Part shown: positions 26,803 to 36,292 of the stretch, one piece after another
Layout of the letters: each line of letters begins with the position of its first letter
Numbering within the stretch: position 1 is the first letter of the stretch
DNA from: Natrialba asiatica DSM 12278
GTDB lineage: Archaea; Halobacteriota; Halobacteria; Halobacteriales; Natrialbaceae
Assembly (NCBI RefSeq): GCF_000337555.1
Contig: NZ_AOIO01000007.1
Span: forward strand, 146,293 to 210,292
Length of the DNA: 64,000 nt
Reading direction: 5' to 3'
Made by a program: the position numbers and the translations under genes
The notes under the pieces: model-generated
The model's input: the letters and a program-made list of their open reading frames with translations, nothing else
Databases searched by the model: none
What the model was told of the DNA's origin: nothing

Positions 26803-29424
26803 ATGAACGATAGACAACCGTCGGATGACGAGGGCATCGACAGCGAACTACACTCGAGCGACATCTCGCGCAGGAACTACTGCAAACTGATCAGCGCCGC
26901 TTCAGCGGCGGGAGCGGTCGGTGCAGTCGGCACAGTTGGCGCGAGCAGTCATGTTCCGGTCGGCAATGGCAGCTACACGACAGCGTTGCCATCGGGAGCG
27001 GAGGCACCGCAGGCCGCTATCTGGACGACATCGGCGTTCGGCGGCGATCCGGTTCCGACCAACGACTGGTGGTCGAGTCTCGTCTGGAACTCGTTCTCCG
27101 AGAACATGTTCTCTCAGCCGCTGATGCTTCGGGCGGTAGAGGACGGCCTCCTCGTCAAGAATCCGACCGAGTGGATCGATGGGTCGACAACAGTAATGGA
27201 CAATCAGGGGCGCGACCTGACGATCGGACATGCGGGTACCGATAGCTTCGGCGACGCGCGTCTCGACGATCACGGCGACTGGTCGGTCGATGCGATCTGG
27301 GGCGATGGAACCACCACCACACTGCGTGCAACGTTCGCGCAGGGATCACCGTTCGTCTTCTGCGAATACGAGGGCGGCGGCGCCGAGATCGGTTTTGACG
27401 ATGCGCCGGCGGTCTGGGCCGACGAGGGCAACGTTCTCGGCGTCACGGTCTCCGGTCATCACTACGGGTTGTTCGCCCCCTCGGGAACGAACTGGACGGG
27501 CGTCGGTACCGACACGCTCGCCAACGACCTCGGCGGCGCGGGATACTGCTCGATCGCGGCCCTCCCCGAGACCGGTTCCCTCGGTACGTTCGAGGAGTAC
27601 GCGTACAATTTCGTCACCGACACCCAGGTCGACTGGGAGTACGATCAGGCAAATGCCGCGGTCCACACCACGTACAACTTCGAGACCGCCGATAGGCCCG
27701 AGAGCGCGGCGGCGGGAACGATCACAGCCCTGCATCCCCACCAGTGGAAATACAGCGACGACGAGACGTTGGGCACGACCTTCACGTCCCCGCGCGGAGA
27801 GATGCGCGTCGTTGCCGGGCCGTCGTTCTCGACGACCTACGACTACGGCGGCATGCTCCCGTTCTTGCCCGACGAAGGAGATTACGATACCGCGGAACTA
27901 CGGGGATACATCGATGAGATCGATACCGCGATCGACGGGCCAGACACGTACAACGTCGGCAAGGACTACGGCCGACTGGTCGAGAGCAAGGCGCTTGCCG
28001 AACAGTTCGGCCCGAGCGACAAGCGCGACGATATCGTCGGCTCACTTCGCGACCACCTCGAGCGGTGGCTTCAGGCCGAGAGCGGATCGGACGAACTGTT
28101 CTACTACGACGACAATTGGGGAACCCTGCTCGGGTATCCCGAGAGCCACGGCTCGGCGTCGTCGCTGTCCGATCACCACTTCCACTACGGGTACTACGTC
28201 CGCGCCGCCGCCGAGATCGCGCGTACGAACCCCGGGTGGGGCACTGCATCCGAATGGGGCGGCATGGTTGAACACCTGATTCGCGACTACGCAACCCCCG
28301 ATCGCGAAGACGATATGTTCCCCTTCGCCCGGAACTTCAGCCCCTACTGCGGGCACTCCTGGGCGGAAGGAGGCGGCGCAGAGTTCGCCGACGGGAACAA
28401 CCAGGAATCCTCCTCCGAAGCGCTCAACGCGTACGCGGCGATCATCGAGTGGGGCGAATACACCGACAACGCGGAACTGCGGGACTTCGGCGTCTACCTG
28501 TACACGACCGAACTCCACGCCGTCCACGAGTACTGGTTCGACGCCGACGACACGAATCACCCCGACTCGTGGGACTACGACACCGCCGGGATGGTGTGGG
28601 GCAACGGCTACGCCTACGCAACCTGGTGGACCGCGGACGAGGAGGCGATCCACGGTATCAACTGGCTCCCGCTCGCCGGCTACTCACTCCACCTGGGGTG
28701 GGACGATGCGGCCCCCGAAGCGAACTACGACGAACTCGTCGCGAACAAGGGAACCGACGAGTTCAGCTACTGGCCGGATCTCATGTGGATGTACCGGGCG
28801 TTCTCCGACGGGCAGGATGCCGTCGACAAGTTCGAGGCGCGAAAGGACGAGTACGAGGTCGAGGGTGGCCACACCCGCGCCCAGACGTACCACTGGATCT
28901 ACAACCTTCGTGCGATGGGCACACCGGACGGCGACATCACCGCTGATACGCCGTTCTACCAGGTGTTTAGCGACGGGACCCAGCGGACCTACGTCGCCTA
29001 CAATGCTGGCGACTCCGAGCGGACCGTCTCCTTCTCCGATGGGACGCAGTTGTCCGTCCCGGCGAACTCGCTGGCGACGGCTACCGGTGATGATGGTGGT
29101 GATGGCGGCGACGGTGGTGATGGTGGCGACGGCGGCGACGGTAATGATGGAGAAACCTATTCCGGAGACGCCGGTGATGGATGGACTGCTACCGTTTCGG
29201 ACGGCGGTCACTGGGAGTTCGATCCGAACGACGCTGCCGACTGGGCGGACGTGCAGTTCGACGACGGCGGCGGCTGGGTCGGGTATCGCATGGCGGCCGA
29301 CGGGGGCACCCACGTCCACACTCGTGACGCCGCCGATGATGGCGACTCGATCGATGTCCGGTTCGTCTGGGACGACGGGGCCGGTGGACAGTACGTCTCT
29401 GCTGCGTTCACACACCAGTACTGA
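26803..29424 (+). CDS. Secreted endo-beta-1,3-glucanase, GH81, with C-terminal binding-like domain
   Basis: An 873-residue Tat-exported enzyme that cuts beta-1,3-glucans inside the chain. The Tat motif SRRNYCKLISAASAAGAVGA is near residues 25-45. GH81 marks are NDWWSSLVW, then SDHHFHYGYYV at about 456-466 with the catalytic-region Asp457, and ESSSEALNAYAA with Glu535 and Glu539. A run of GGD repeats (about 762-782) links a C-terminal domain of about 85 residues (DGWTATVSDGGHWEF to the end), probably carbohydrate-binding. ATG 26803 is preferred over 26656: it follows a GGGAG sequence and the extra 49 codons are not haloarchaeal in composition. First gene of the glucan locus. Confidence 0.88.
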   Translation: MNDRQPSDDEGIDSELHSSDISRRNYCKLISAASAAGAVGAVGTVGASSHVPVGNGSYTTALPSGAEAPQAAIWTTSAFGGDPVPTNDWWSSLVWNSFSENMFSQPLMLRAVEDGLLVKNPTEWIDGSTTVMDNQGRDLTIGHAGTDSFGDARLDDHGDWSVDAIWGDGTTTTLRATFAQGSPFVFCEYEGGGAEIGFDDAPAVWADEGNVLGVTVSGHHYGLFAPSGTNWTGVGTDTLANDLGGAGYCSIAALPETGSLGTFEEYAYNFVTDTQVDWEYDQANAAVHTTYNFETADRPESAAAGTITALHPHQWKYSDDETLGTTFTSPRGEMRVVAGPSFSTTYDYGGMLPFLPDEGDYDTAELRGYIDEIDTAIDGPDTYNVGKDYGRLVESKALAEQFGPSDKRDDIVGSLRDHLERWLQAESGSDELFYYDDNWGTLLGYPESHGSASSLSDHHFHYGYYVRAAAEIARTNPGWGTASEWGGMVEHLIRDYATPDREDDMFPFARNFSPYCGHSWAEGGGAEFADGNNQESSSEALNAYAAIIEWGEYTDNAELRDFGVYLYTTELHAVHEYWFDADDTNHPDSWDYDTAGMVWGNGYAYATWWTADEEAIHGINWLPLAGYSLHLGWDDAAPEANYDELVANKGTDEFSYWPDLMWMYRAFSDGQDAVDKFEARKDEYEVEGGHTRAQTYHWIYNLRAMGTPDGDITADTPFYQVFSDGTQRTYVAYNAGDSERTVSFSDGTQLSVPANSLATATGDDGGDGGDGGDGGDGGDGNDGETYSGDAGDGWTATVSDGGHWEFDPNDAADWADVQFDDGGGWVGYRMAADGGTHVHTRDAADDGDSIDVRFVWDDGAGGQYVSAAFTHQY
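29086..29150 (+). repeat. Tandem GGD-coding repeat in the GH81 linker
   Basis: About 65 bases of near-repeating GGTGATGGC-type triplets coding Gly-Gly-Asp units, a flexible acidic linker between catalytic and C-terminal domains. Prone to length change by slippage. Confidence 0.8.
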
Positions 29425-29529
29425 CCGGTTCCGATCAGCTGGATAGAGACCGGCTGTATCGGTGGCGAAGACATTGATTCGCCCCGATTTTGCAAAAGAC
29501 TGATTACCGGTTGCTCCAGTGGTGGGGGC

Positions 29530-30666
29530 ATGGACAGGGATCCACTCCGGGACGCGCTACAGGACGCGGGGTTGACCTCGTACCAGGCCGACGCGTACAT
29601 CACGCTACTCGAGCAAGGAATGATGCCAGCGGTGGAGGTCGCCAAGCGCTGTTCCGTCCCGGTGTCCCAGATCTACGATGTCCTTCGCGCTCTCGAGCGG
29701 ATGGACTACATCGAGACGTTCGACCAGGACAAACTCCACGCCCGCCCGCGGGAGCCGATCACTGTCCTTCGTGAACTCCGGTCTCGAAGCGAACTAATGA
29801 ACTCGGCGGCAGATGCGATCGAAGATCGGTGGGAGCAACCGGCAGTTAGCGATCACAAGGTAAGCGTCGTCAAACACGAGGAGACGGTCGTCGACCGGGC
29901 GCGCGATCTGATCCGAGACGCGGAGAGTTTCATCGAACTGTCGGCGACCGTCGACCAATTCCGGACCCTCACGAACGCCCTGGAGGACGCCCGCGATCGC
30001 GGCGTCATCACGAAGGTAGCGGTATACGGGGTCGACCTGGAAGCGCAACTCGCGACCGTCTCGTTCGAAGAAACGGTGACAGAACTCCGCGCGTGCCGAA
30101 TCCCGGGGCCGTTCCTACTCGTGGCAGACCGCACACAGACGTGCTTTACGCCGAACGATTGGGCCAACAGGCCGTTCGGCGTCCTGATCGACGACTACAT
30201 TCTCTCGTTTATCTTCCACTGGTACTTCCAGACGGGCGTCTGGGCGCTCTGGGAGACGGTGTACGAGGATACCGACCCGCCCTACACCTACATGACTCTC
30301 GAAGAGTTCGTCCAGGACGTCGCACCGCTCTGGCGGGACGGAGCGAACGTCGCAGTGACGGTCGACGGGACGTGGGCCGACACGAACGACGCCTGCGAGA
30401 TCACCGGGATCGTCACCGACATCGAATACCCGGGCGTTTACCGGTCCGAGGGCCGTCCGTCGTTCGAGGAGTTAGCCGGCTTCCTGCAACTGACGCTGGC
30501 CGTCGACGGCGACCTGTACAGCGTCGGCGGATGGGGGACCGTTTACGAGGATATCGAGGCGGTCCAAATCACGCTCGAGACCATCGAGTTCGACGAACCG
30601 AACAGTGTGGGAAGCGCCGGCAGCGACGACGCATGGGCGGTCGGGATCGAATCGGAAGACGATTGA
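29530..30666 (+). CDS. TrmB-family sugar-responsive transcriptional regulator
   Basis: A 378-residue regulator. Residues 1-75 form the TrmB winged helix (GLTSYQADAYITLLEQGMMP then SVPVSQIYDVLRALERMDYI), followed by a helical linker (about 80-115) and a large C-terminal sugar-binding region with a PLD-like subdomain (about 115-240) and the TrmB C-terminal beta domain. TrmB proteins bind mono- or oligosaccharides and act as repressor or activator of uptake and catabolic genes. Placed 105 bases after the GH81 gene in the middle of glucan-degrading genes, it is the likely controller of this locus. Confidence 0.9.
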   Translation: MDRDPLRDALQDAGLTSYQADAYITLLEQGMMPAVEVAKRCSVPVSQIYDVLRALERMDYIETFDQDKLHARPREPITVLRELRSRSELMNSAADAIEDRWEQPAVSDHKVSVVKHEETVVDRARDLIRDAESFIELSATVDQFRTLTNALEDARDRGVITKVAVYGVDLEAQLATVSFEETVTELRACRIPGPFLLVADRTQTCFTPNDWANRPFGVLIDDYILSFIFHWYFQTGVWALWETVYEDTDPPYTYMTLEEFVQDVAPLWRDGANVAVTVDGTWADTNDACEITGIVTDIEYPGVYRSEGRPSFEELAGFLQLTLAVDGDLYSVGGWGTVYEDIEAVQITLETIEFDEPNSVGSAGSDDAWAVGIESEDD

Positions 30667-30765
30667 TCGACGACGCTTCTCGAACTCGATTGTGACCGCC
30701 CCAGTGAACTCGTTGGACCGGCGTTTGACTCGGATCCGCACGCGAGCGCCGACCCGGTCGCGAGT

Positions 30766-33522
30766 TCACTGCAGCGTGATCGCGTTGAAGTTCCAGGAGC
30801 CGGTTTCGGCGACGATCCGGACCGTGCTCTGGGTATCGATTGCGACGCCGGTGGCGACGGTAACGTCGGTCCAGTCGTGCCAGCCGCCGGTGGACGGCAC
30901 GTCAACCGTCCCGGAGACGTTCCGGCCGTCGATTTCGAGGTGGAACGCGGAGTCCGACTCAGGCGAGGAGACGTTTGCGACAACGTCGACGGTGCCCTCG
31001 GTGTCGACTACCGACTCGTAGGCCCACCAATTGTTGTCGTCGATCCAGCCGATCGACTCGCCGCCCTCGCCGTTGTCTTCGATCCCGTAATCGCCTGCCG
31101 AGTCGTCGTACGCGACTGCGTCGATCGTCGTCGCGAGGTCGTCTTCGTCATCAGTCCCCTCGACGATCAGCCCATCGACGAGTCGGGGATCTTCCTCGGC
31201 CTCCGGTGGGGCGGTCGCCTCGTAGTACACGTCGTTGCCGCCCATGGTTAGCTCTTGGTCCATCCCGCTCCCGTCGCCCGAATCTAGCTGGACGGTTTCG
31301 TCGACATCGATATCCCGCAGTTCGACCGTTACGTCGCCGCCGAAGATTTTCTCGCCGCTGATGTACACGTCGGCGTTCGCGTTGTCGAAGTCGCTCGTTG
31401 TGACGGTGGTCGTCCCGGGATTCAGTGCCCCGATCCCGTCCTCGAAGCGCTCGATCGTCGTATCTTCGACGACGAGGGAGTCCATGCGCATGTTGTGGCT
31501 GATGCCGACGCCCCGTCCGTCGCCGATCAGGCGCGAGTTCCTGATCGTCGCGTACCCGGAGTACCGGAGGGCGATCCCCAGGTCGACGCCGCGGATGCCG
31601 CCGAAGCCCTCGACGGTCGCGTGCGGGAGTTCGTCCTCGCCGTCCCGACCTCGGAGATTCCAGCCGGTGAAGTTCTCGATTCGGGCGTAGTACTCCGCGT
31701 TGCCCTCGATGACCTCGGCGCGTGCTCCTCGCATGACGTTCATCACGTCGATTCCCGACCCCGAGGCGAACGCGACGTTGTCGAGGTTCCGGAACGGAAT
31801 CGAGCCTTCGTCGACGTAGACGGTGCCGTCGTCGGCCTCGTAGGTGGCGTGGGCGAATTCCGCGACGTTAGGGCCGTCGGTTCCCGGCGCGACGTTGCGT
31901 TCGTCGGTCGGCTTATCGTCGGCGTAGTCCGCGGGCACGTTCGGGATGGTTCCGCGGTGACGACCGATATCCGCCTCGGTCAGTTCGTCGGTCGGTGCGT
32001 TCCGCGTCCGCGGATCGTCGTAGGGAAGCGCCTCGGGGACGTAGTCGCCTAACGCCCGCGTCCAGTAGGCGAAGGCGAAGTTCCGGTGGCCCGCAGCGAC
32101 GTTATTTTCGACGGAGACGAGCGGGCCGTGCAGCCAGAATCCGTGGCCACCGTGGCCGTAGTCGTCGATATTTCGCTCGTGATTGAAGTTCTCGATGAAC
32201 TCGCGCCAGTCGGGGTCTCGGCCGCTCCCTTCCGAGCGGAGCGCGAAGTTGTTCCGGAAGTGGCCGATCTCGACGCCGGTCTCGGTCATAAACCCGGTTC
32301 CGCTGACCTTGTAGCTGATACAATCTTCCACGGCGGCGTAGCTCTGGTGGTTGGTGAATCCCCAGCCGGGGCTGCCCTTCCAGCCGTCGCCGTCGGTCCG
32401 CGGTGCGACGACGCAACCGGTGACGTCGTGGGGATCGAGATCGTAGTCGGGGCCCGTCTTGTGAAAGTGCAGCGCATAGCGGGATTTGACGTTCTCGTTC
32501 GGATCCAGCTCGAGTTCCGAGCCGCCGTATTGGGGGTTGGAGAACCGACGCATCTTGTTCGTCCGTCCGAGATCGTAAAAGCCAGCGTGATCGATCGTCG
32601 ATCCCGCCGCCAGTATCATTACGTGCCCGCGACGCTTGATCTCGGTATTCTCCGATCGGAATCGGACGGAACGGTCCAGGTGCAGTACGTACGAGTTCAG
32701 GTCGTATCCGACCGGCGGAACGTGGTCGTCACTGAGGGGCGCTTCGAGGACGACCGTCGATCCGTCGACGCTCGCGATGGTCACCTCCTCGTCCTGGTTT
32801 TCTCGGGCGGAGACGCCGGGAACGACCAGTGTGTCGCCGGGCCGCCAGTTCGTCGGTAGCGTCTCGAGTTCGAGGTGGCTGTCCCCCGCTCGCGGGTGTG
32901 CGTCGAGGGTCGTATGGGCCGTTTTTGACGCGCCGACGAGTTCGAGACCGCCCCCGACAAGCACCCCTCGGCTCAGTCGGTCGGGGTCCCACTCCTCGTC
33001 GATCGGCCCGCGATCGAGGAACGTGACCGCTGCGGTGACGGCGGGTGCCACCGGGTCGGCCGCCGTGCCGATTTCGACGGTACTCCCCGCGGTCGAGATG
33101 ATCGTGTCTACCCGAAGGTGGGTGTCCGTGGTCGGATCCACTCGATACGTCCCGTCAACCCGGAGCCAGTGAAGGCGTGCGGTTTCACCGCCCAACGTCA
33201 CCGTTACGCCAGCCGGGATTGTTACCCTGGCGTCGGTGTCGGGGACGCCATCGTCCCACGTCGTCGCGTCGTTCCATCGCCCGTCTCCGACGGCCGTGTG
33301 CGTCGGTTGTTCGATCGTCGAATCTCCGTCGACGAGGTCGAGAACCGGCGAACCGTCACTCGAAGCCGCAACCGTCGTTCCCGCCATGCTGCCGGTGGCG
33401 ACGAGCCCGGCGGTTCCGATGCCGACTGCCTCGAGAAAATTCCGTCGGTCGACGCCGGTGGTGTCCGCCCCGCTACTCGGCGGTCGATACTGTTCGTCCG
33501 TTCCGCAATCGTTGTCCGTCAT
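30766..33522 (-). CDS. Secreted G8-domain/right-handed beta-helix protein with C-terminal CBM6
   Basis: A 918-residue Tat substrate (DRRNFLEAVGIGTAGLVATG). Residues about 75-190 are a G8 domain (DGRWNDATTWDDGVPDTDAR and VTIPAGVTVTLGG). The middle (about 250-760) is a long Asn/Gly/His-rich region with right-handed beta-helix character, as in CEMIP-like and other G8 proteins. The last about 125 residues are a CBM6-like module (GESIGWIDDNNWWAYESV then TGSWNFNAITL) that resembles the CBM6 of the GH16 neighbour. Start at 33522 places the RR motif about 27 residues in. No known catalytic motif is seen; activity on a glucan or other polysaccharide is inferred from the module and neighbours. Confidence 0.82.
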   Translation of the reverse strand: MTDNDCGTDEQYRPPSSGADTTGVDRRNFLEAVGIGTAGLVATGSMAGTTVAASSDGSPVLDLVDGDSTIEQPTHTAVGDGRWNDATTWDDGVPDTDARVTIPAGVTVTLGGETARLHWLRVDGTYRVDPTTDTHLRVDTIISTAGSTVEIGTAADPVAPAVTAAVTFLDRGPIDEEWDPDRLSRGVLVGGGLELVGASKTAHTTLDAHPRAGDSHLELETLPTNWRPGDTLVVPGVSARENQDEEVTIASVDGSTVVLEAPLSDDHVPPVGYDLNSYVLHLDRSVRFRSENTEIKRRGHVMILAAGSTIDHAGFYDLGRTNKMRRFSNPQYGGSELELDPNENVKSRYALHFHKTGPDYDLDPHDVTGCVVAPRTDGDGWKGSPGWGFTNHQSYAAVEDCISYKVSGTGFMTETGVEIGHFRNNFALRSEGSGRDPDWREFIENFNHERNIDDYGHGGHGFWLHGPLVSVENNVAAGHRNFAFAYWTRALGDYVPEALPYDDPRTRNAPTDELTEADIGRHRGTIPNVPADYADDKPTDERNVAPGTDGPNVAEFAHATYEADDGTVYVDEGSIPFRNLDNVAFASGSGIDVMNVMRGARAEVIEGNAEYYARIENFTGWNLRGRDGEDELPHATVEGFGGIRGVDLGIALRYSGYATIRNSRLIGDGRGVGISHNMRMDSLVVEDTTIERFEDGIGALNPGTTTVTTSDFDNANADVYISGEKIFGGDVTVELRDIDVDETVQLDSGDGSGMDQELTMGGNDVYYEATAPPEAEEDPRLVDGLIVEGTDDEDDLATTIDAVAYDDSAGDYGIEDNGEGGESIGWIDDNNWWAYESVVDTEGTVDVVANVSSPESDSAFHLEIDGRNVSGTVDVPSTGGWHDWTDVTVATGVAIDTQSTVRIVAETGSWNFNAITLQ

Positions 33523-33634
33523 GGTGTGCACTCGTTTCGTTGGCCTGGAGGCAGCGATGCGCTGAGGAACTGTCCTCTCGTTCGCCGCTCCGCCCAACTA
33601 CTGCAACAGTATACGAAAGCCATATATAGTCCAT

Positions 33635-33654
33635 TTTATCATTCACGTGATGTT
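33635..33654. promoter_or_regulatory. Shared ATCATTSACGTGA element, copy 1
   Basis: TTTATCATTCACGTGATGTT, with the perfect palindrome TCACGTGA, lies about 115 bases before the G8 gene start (on its upstream side) near a TATATA box at 33622-33628. Fifteen of the first sixteen bases recur at 34126-34141 before the GH16 gene. Confidence 0.45.
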
Positions 33655-33702
33655 GAGCGCAATCGTCAGGGACGTCGCGCTCGGTTCTCTCAATCCGCCA
33701 CA

Positions 33703-33720
33703 GTACCGTTTAATCGGTAC
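33703..33720. promoter_or_regulatory. Palindrome GTACCG-N6-CGGTAC over a TATA-like centre
   Basis: Perfect 6-base arms flank TTTAAT, itself the likely TATA element for the small gene starting at 33753. A dimeric regulator bound here would cover the promoter. Confidence 0.45.
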
Positions 33721-33752
33721 ATCCAAGTGCCGGCGATGGATCACCCCTGTTA

Positions 33753-33992
33753 ATGGCCGGCACCTATTCGGATCGGTTCTGGAAGACGATCTGCGAGTAC
33801 CGCTCCGCCGTCGTACTCCTCTTGGGTCTCGAAGCCGTCCTGCTCGCACTCTTGGTGATCGCGCTGTGGCTACAGCCGGCGGGATCCGAAACGAGAACCG
33901 TACTCGCGGCCGATTTCGTCCTCGTCGGGACCGGCTTTTTTGCCGCGGCCTACGTGCTCTATCGCTGTCGGCAGCGCCGGCACGGCCGCTGA
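33753..33992 (+). CDS. Small membrane protein with two TM helices (79 aa)
   Basis: A 79-residue protein with a charged start, two hydrophobic helices (SAVVLLLGLEAVLLALLVIA and FVLVGTGFFAAAYVLY) and a basic tail YRCRQRRHGR. The basic end predicts a cytoplasmic C-terminus. It sits between the G8 and GH16 genes of the glucan locus with its own palindrome-covered promoter, so it is probably a real gene. No family recognised. Confidence 0.55.
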   Translation: MAGTYSDRFWKTICEYRSAVVLLLGLEAVLLALLVIALWLQPAGSETRTVLAADFVLVGTGFFAAAYVLYRCRQRRHGR

Positions 33993-34125
33993 TCACCCCC
34001 GAGTGAGCGACGAGACCCGCGTTCTCGGTTGCCGCTACCACGAGGCGTCGAGTCAGGAAAAATCGTCGTCAGCACGAACGACGAGCCGTAGTACCTCTCC
34101 AAAACATCAACCGTACAGAATTAAC

Positions 34126-34145
34126 TTTATCATTGACGTGACTGT
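34126..34145. promoter_or_regulatory. Shared ATCATTSACGTGA element, copy 2
   Basis: TTTATCATTGACGTGACTGT lies about 125-145 bases before the GH16 start in the same strand orientation as copy 1. The AACTTTATC at its left end could double as a TATA box. Confidence 0.45.
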
Positions 34146-34269
34146 GACATCCATTGTGTCTTCCGGTGGCTCGCGTCGAGTCGATGAGTCGATAGAGTGA
34201 CACCACTGGAAGCGTGGTCGGAAGACGCCGATCCGCCGGGAGACAGCGGATACAATCCAATTGAGAACG

Positions 34270-36126
34270 ATGACAGACCAACGACACGCAGCACGGAGAG
34301 CAGAGGGTTCGAAAGACACGACCGTTCCGCGCAGGCGGTTTCTGGGTGCGGCTGCGGTCGCCGCGGCCGGTGCCGGTCTTGCGAGTTCAGTCGCGAGTGC
34401 GGCTCCCGGTGACGTCGCGTTCGCGGTCAACGCCGGCGGGAGCGCCTACACGGCTGCGGACGGGACTGACTATCGGGCAGATACGAGTTATAGCGGCGGG
34501 AGCGCTGCACAGTCGAGCGATTCGATCGCCGGTACCGACGACGACGACCTCTACCGGAGCGAGCGATACGGCGATTTCAGCTACGACATTGAACTCGCTG
34601 CCGGGACGTACGATATCGAACTCCACTTCGCCGAGACATACTGGGAGGCAAGCGGCGACCGCGTGTTCGACGTTTCGGTAGCGGGTACCGAGGCGGTCGC
34701 CGATCTCGACATCTACGCCGAAGTCGGTCACGACGCGGCGCTGGTGCGGACGATTTCCGGCGTCGATGTTCCCGGCGGGACGCTCACGATATCGGCTACT
34801 AGCGATGTCGACAATGCCGTTATCAACGCGATCAGGGTGGTCGAAGCCAACGGCGACGGCTCGTCTAGCCAGCAGCCGTACGGCGGATCGGCGTGGACGA
34901 TTCCCGGTCGTATCGAGGCTGAAGATTACGATACTGGTGGCGAAGGCGTTGCCTATCACGACACCACCTCGGGGAACGCTGGCGGCGCGTACCGCGCCGA
35001 CGATGTCGATATCGAGTCCGCAACCGAAGGCGGGTACAACGTCGGCTGGATTGCGGCCGACGAATGGCTCGAGTACACCGTTGACGCCGACAGCACCACC
35101 ACCTACGACCTGGATCTTCGAGTCGCCTCCGCCTCGGGCGGTGGGCAGGTTCGCGTCGAGGTCGACGGGACCGACGTCACCGGCTCGCTCGATTTCGATG
35201 CCACCGGCGGCTGGCAAGAGTGGACGACCGTTACCGCCGGTTCGGTCAATCTGGCTGCCGGTCAACACGTCGTCCGAGTTTACGCGGAGACCGGTGACTG
35301 GAACTTCAACTATCTCGAGTTACGCCCCGCGGGCGGTGACGGTGGGGCGACCTATCCCGACGATCCGGGGAACCTCGACGGCCGGTCCTGGGACCAGTTC
35401 TTCGCCGACCACTTCGACGGCGACTCGCTCGATACGAGCGTCTGGGTGGACCAGGAAGGGAACGGCCACGACTACGGCGTCCCCGGCTGGGGGAACGGCG
35501 AGGAGCAGTATTACAGCCGGGACAACAGGTGGGTTGAGAATAGCAACCTGGTCGTCGAGATCCGCGAGGAACAGGCGTCGGACGAACACGGGACGTACGA
35601 CTATACGTCGGGGAAGCTGGTGACTCAGGGTAATCTCGACTTCCAGTACGGTCGCGTCGACTTCCGTTCGAAGCTCGTCGAGGACCAGGGACTGTGGCCG
35701 GCCCACTGGATGTTACCGGCCGGCGACGCGGCCTGGCCGGACGACGGCGAGATCGACATCATGGAACTGGTCGGTAACGAACCCGCGGCGGTCCACGGAA
35801 CCGTCCACGGACCCGGTTACTCGGGCGGCGGCTCCATCGGCGGGGGCTATCACCTCGACAGCGGCGTCTTCGCCGACGACTTCCACGTCTTCTCCGTCGT
35901 GTGGGATCCCGGTGTGATCAAGTGGTACGTCGACGGCGAGCACTTTTTCACGGTCACCCGCGAGGACGTCGAGAGCGGCGGTAACGACTGGGTGTTCGAC
36001 GACGGCCCCTTCTGGTTAATTCTCAATTGCGCCGTCGGCGGCGAGTGGCCCGGCTCGCCCGACGAAACGACGACCTTCCCGCAGCGGATGGAGATCGACT
36101 ACGTTCGGCTGTTCACCGAAGCGTAA
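34270..36126 (+). CDS. Secreted laminarinase: malectin-like domain, CBM6 and GH16 catalytic domain
   Basis: A 618-residue Tat-exported endo-beta-1,3(4)-glucanase. The signal is VPRRRFLGAAAVAAAGAGLA. Residues about 47-195 are malectin-like (VAFAVNAGGSAYTAADGTDY, LHFAETYWEASGDRVFDV), about 210-355 are a CBM6 (GRIEAEDYDTGGEGVAYHDT, GDWNFNYLEL), and about 375-618 are GH16. The catalytic motif is EIDIME with Glu494, Asp496 and Glu499. ATG 34270 is used; the upstream TTG is unlikely. GH16 and GH81 together give complementary attack on laminarin-type glucans. It is followed by the convergent ABC importer operon. Confidence 0.93.
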   Translation: MTDQRHAARRAEGSKDTTVPRRRFLGAAAVAAAGAGLASSVASAAPGDVAFAVNAGGSAYTAADGTDYRADTSYSGGSAAQSSDSIAGTDDDDLYRSERYGDFSYDIELAAGTYDIELHFAETYWEASGDRVFDVSVAGTEAVADLDIYAEVGHDAALVRTISGVDVPGGTLTISATSDVDNAVINAIRVVEANGDGSSSQQPYGGSAWTIPGRIEAEDYDTGGEGVAYHDTTSGNAGGAYRADDVDIESATEGGYNVGWIAADEWLEYTVDADSTTTYDLDLRVASASGGGQVRVEVDGTDVTGSLDFDATGGWQEWTTVTAGSVNLAAGQHVVRVYAETGDWNFNYLELRPAGGDGGATYPDDPGNLDGRSWDQFFADHFDGDSLDTSVWVDQEGNGHDYGVPGWGNGEEQYYSRDNRWVENSNLVVEIREEQASDEHGTYDYTSGKLVTQGNLDFQYGRVDFRSKLVEDQGLWPAHWMLPAGDAAWPDDGEIDIMELVGNEPAAVHGTVHGPGYSGGGSIGGGYHLDSGVFADDFHVFSVVWDPGVIKWYVDGEHFFTVTREDVESGGNDWVFDDGPFWLILNCAVGGEWPGSPDETTTFPQRMEIDYVRLFTEA

Positions 36127-36292
36127 GCACGAATCGAGACGATAACCGGTGGGGGGATCTCTTATTCAGTGGTGTGCCACCGGCGGAACAGATATCTCGT
36201 TGTGAAGGCAACGGCTAACCGAGAAAACATTCATTTATTTGAAAAGTACACGCGAGAACCATGTCACTGAAGCGGACGGCTGTGAACCGCTG

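Noticed and set aside
29086-29150. Tandem repeats considered as a CRISPR or VNTR locus
   Set aside because: It is an in-frame Gly-Gly-Asp linker; no spacer structure. No CRISPR array was seen in the window.
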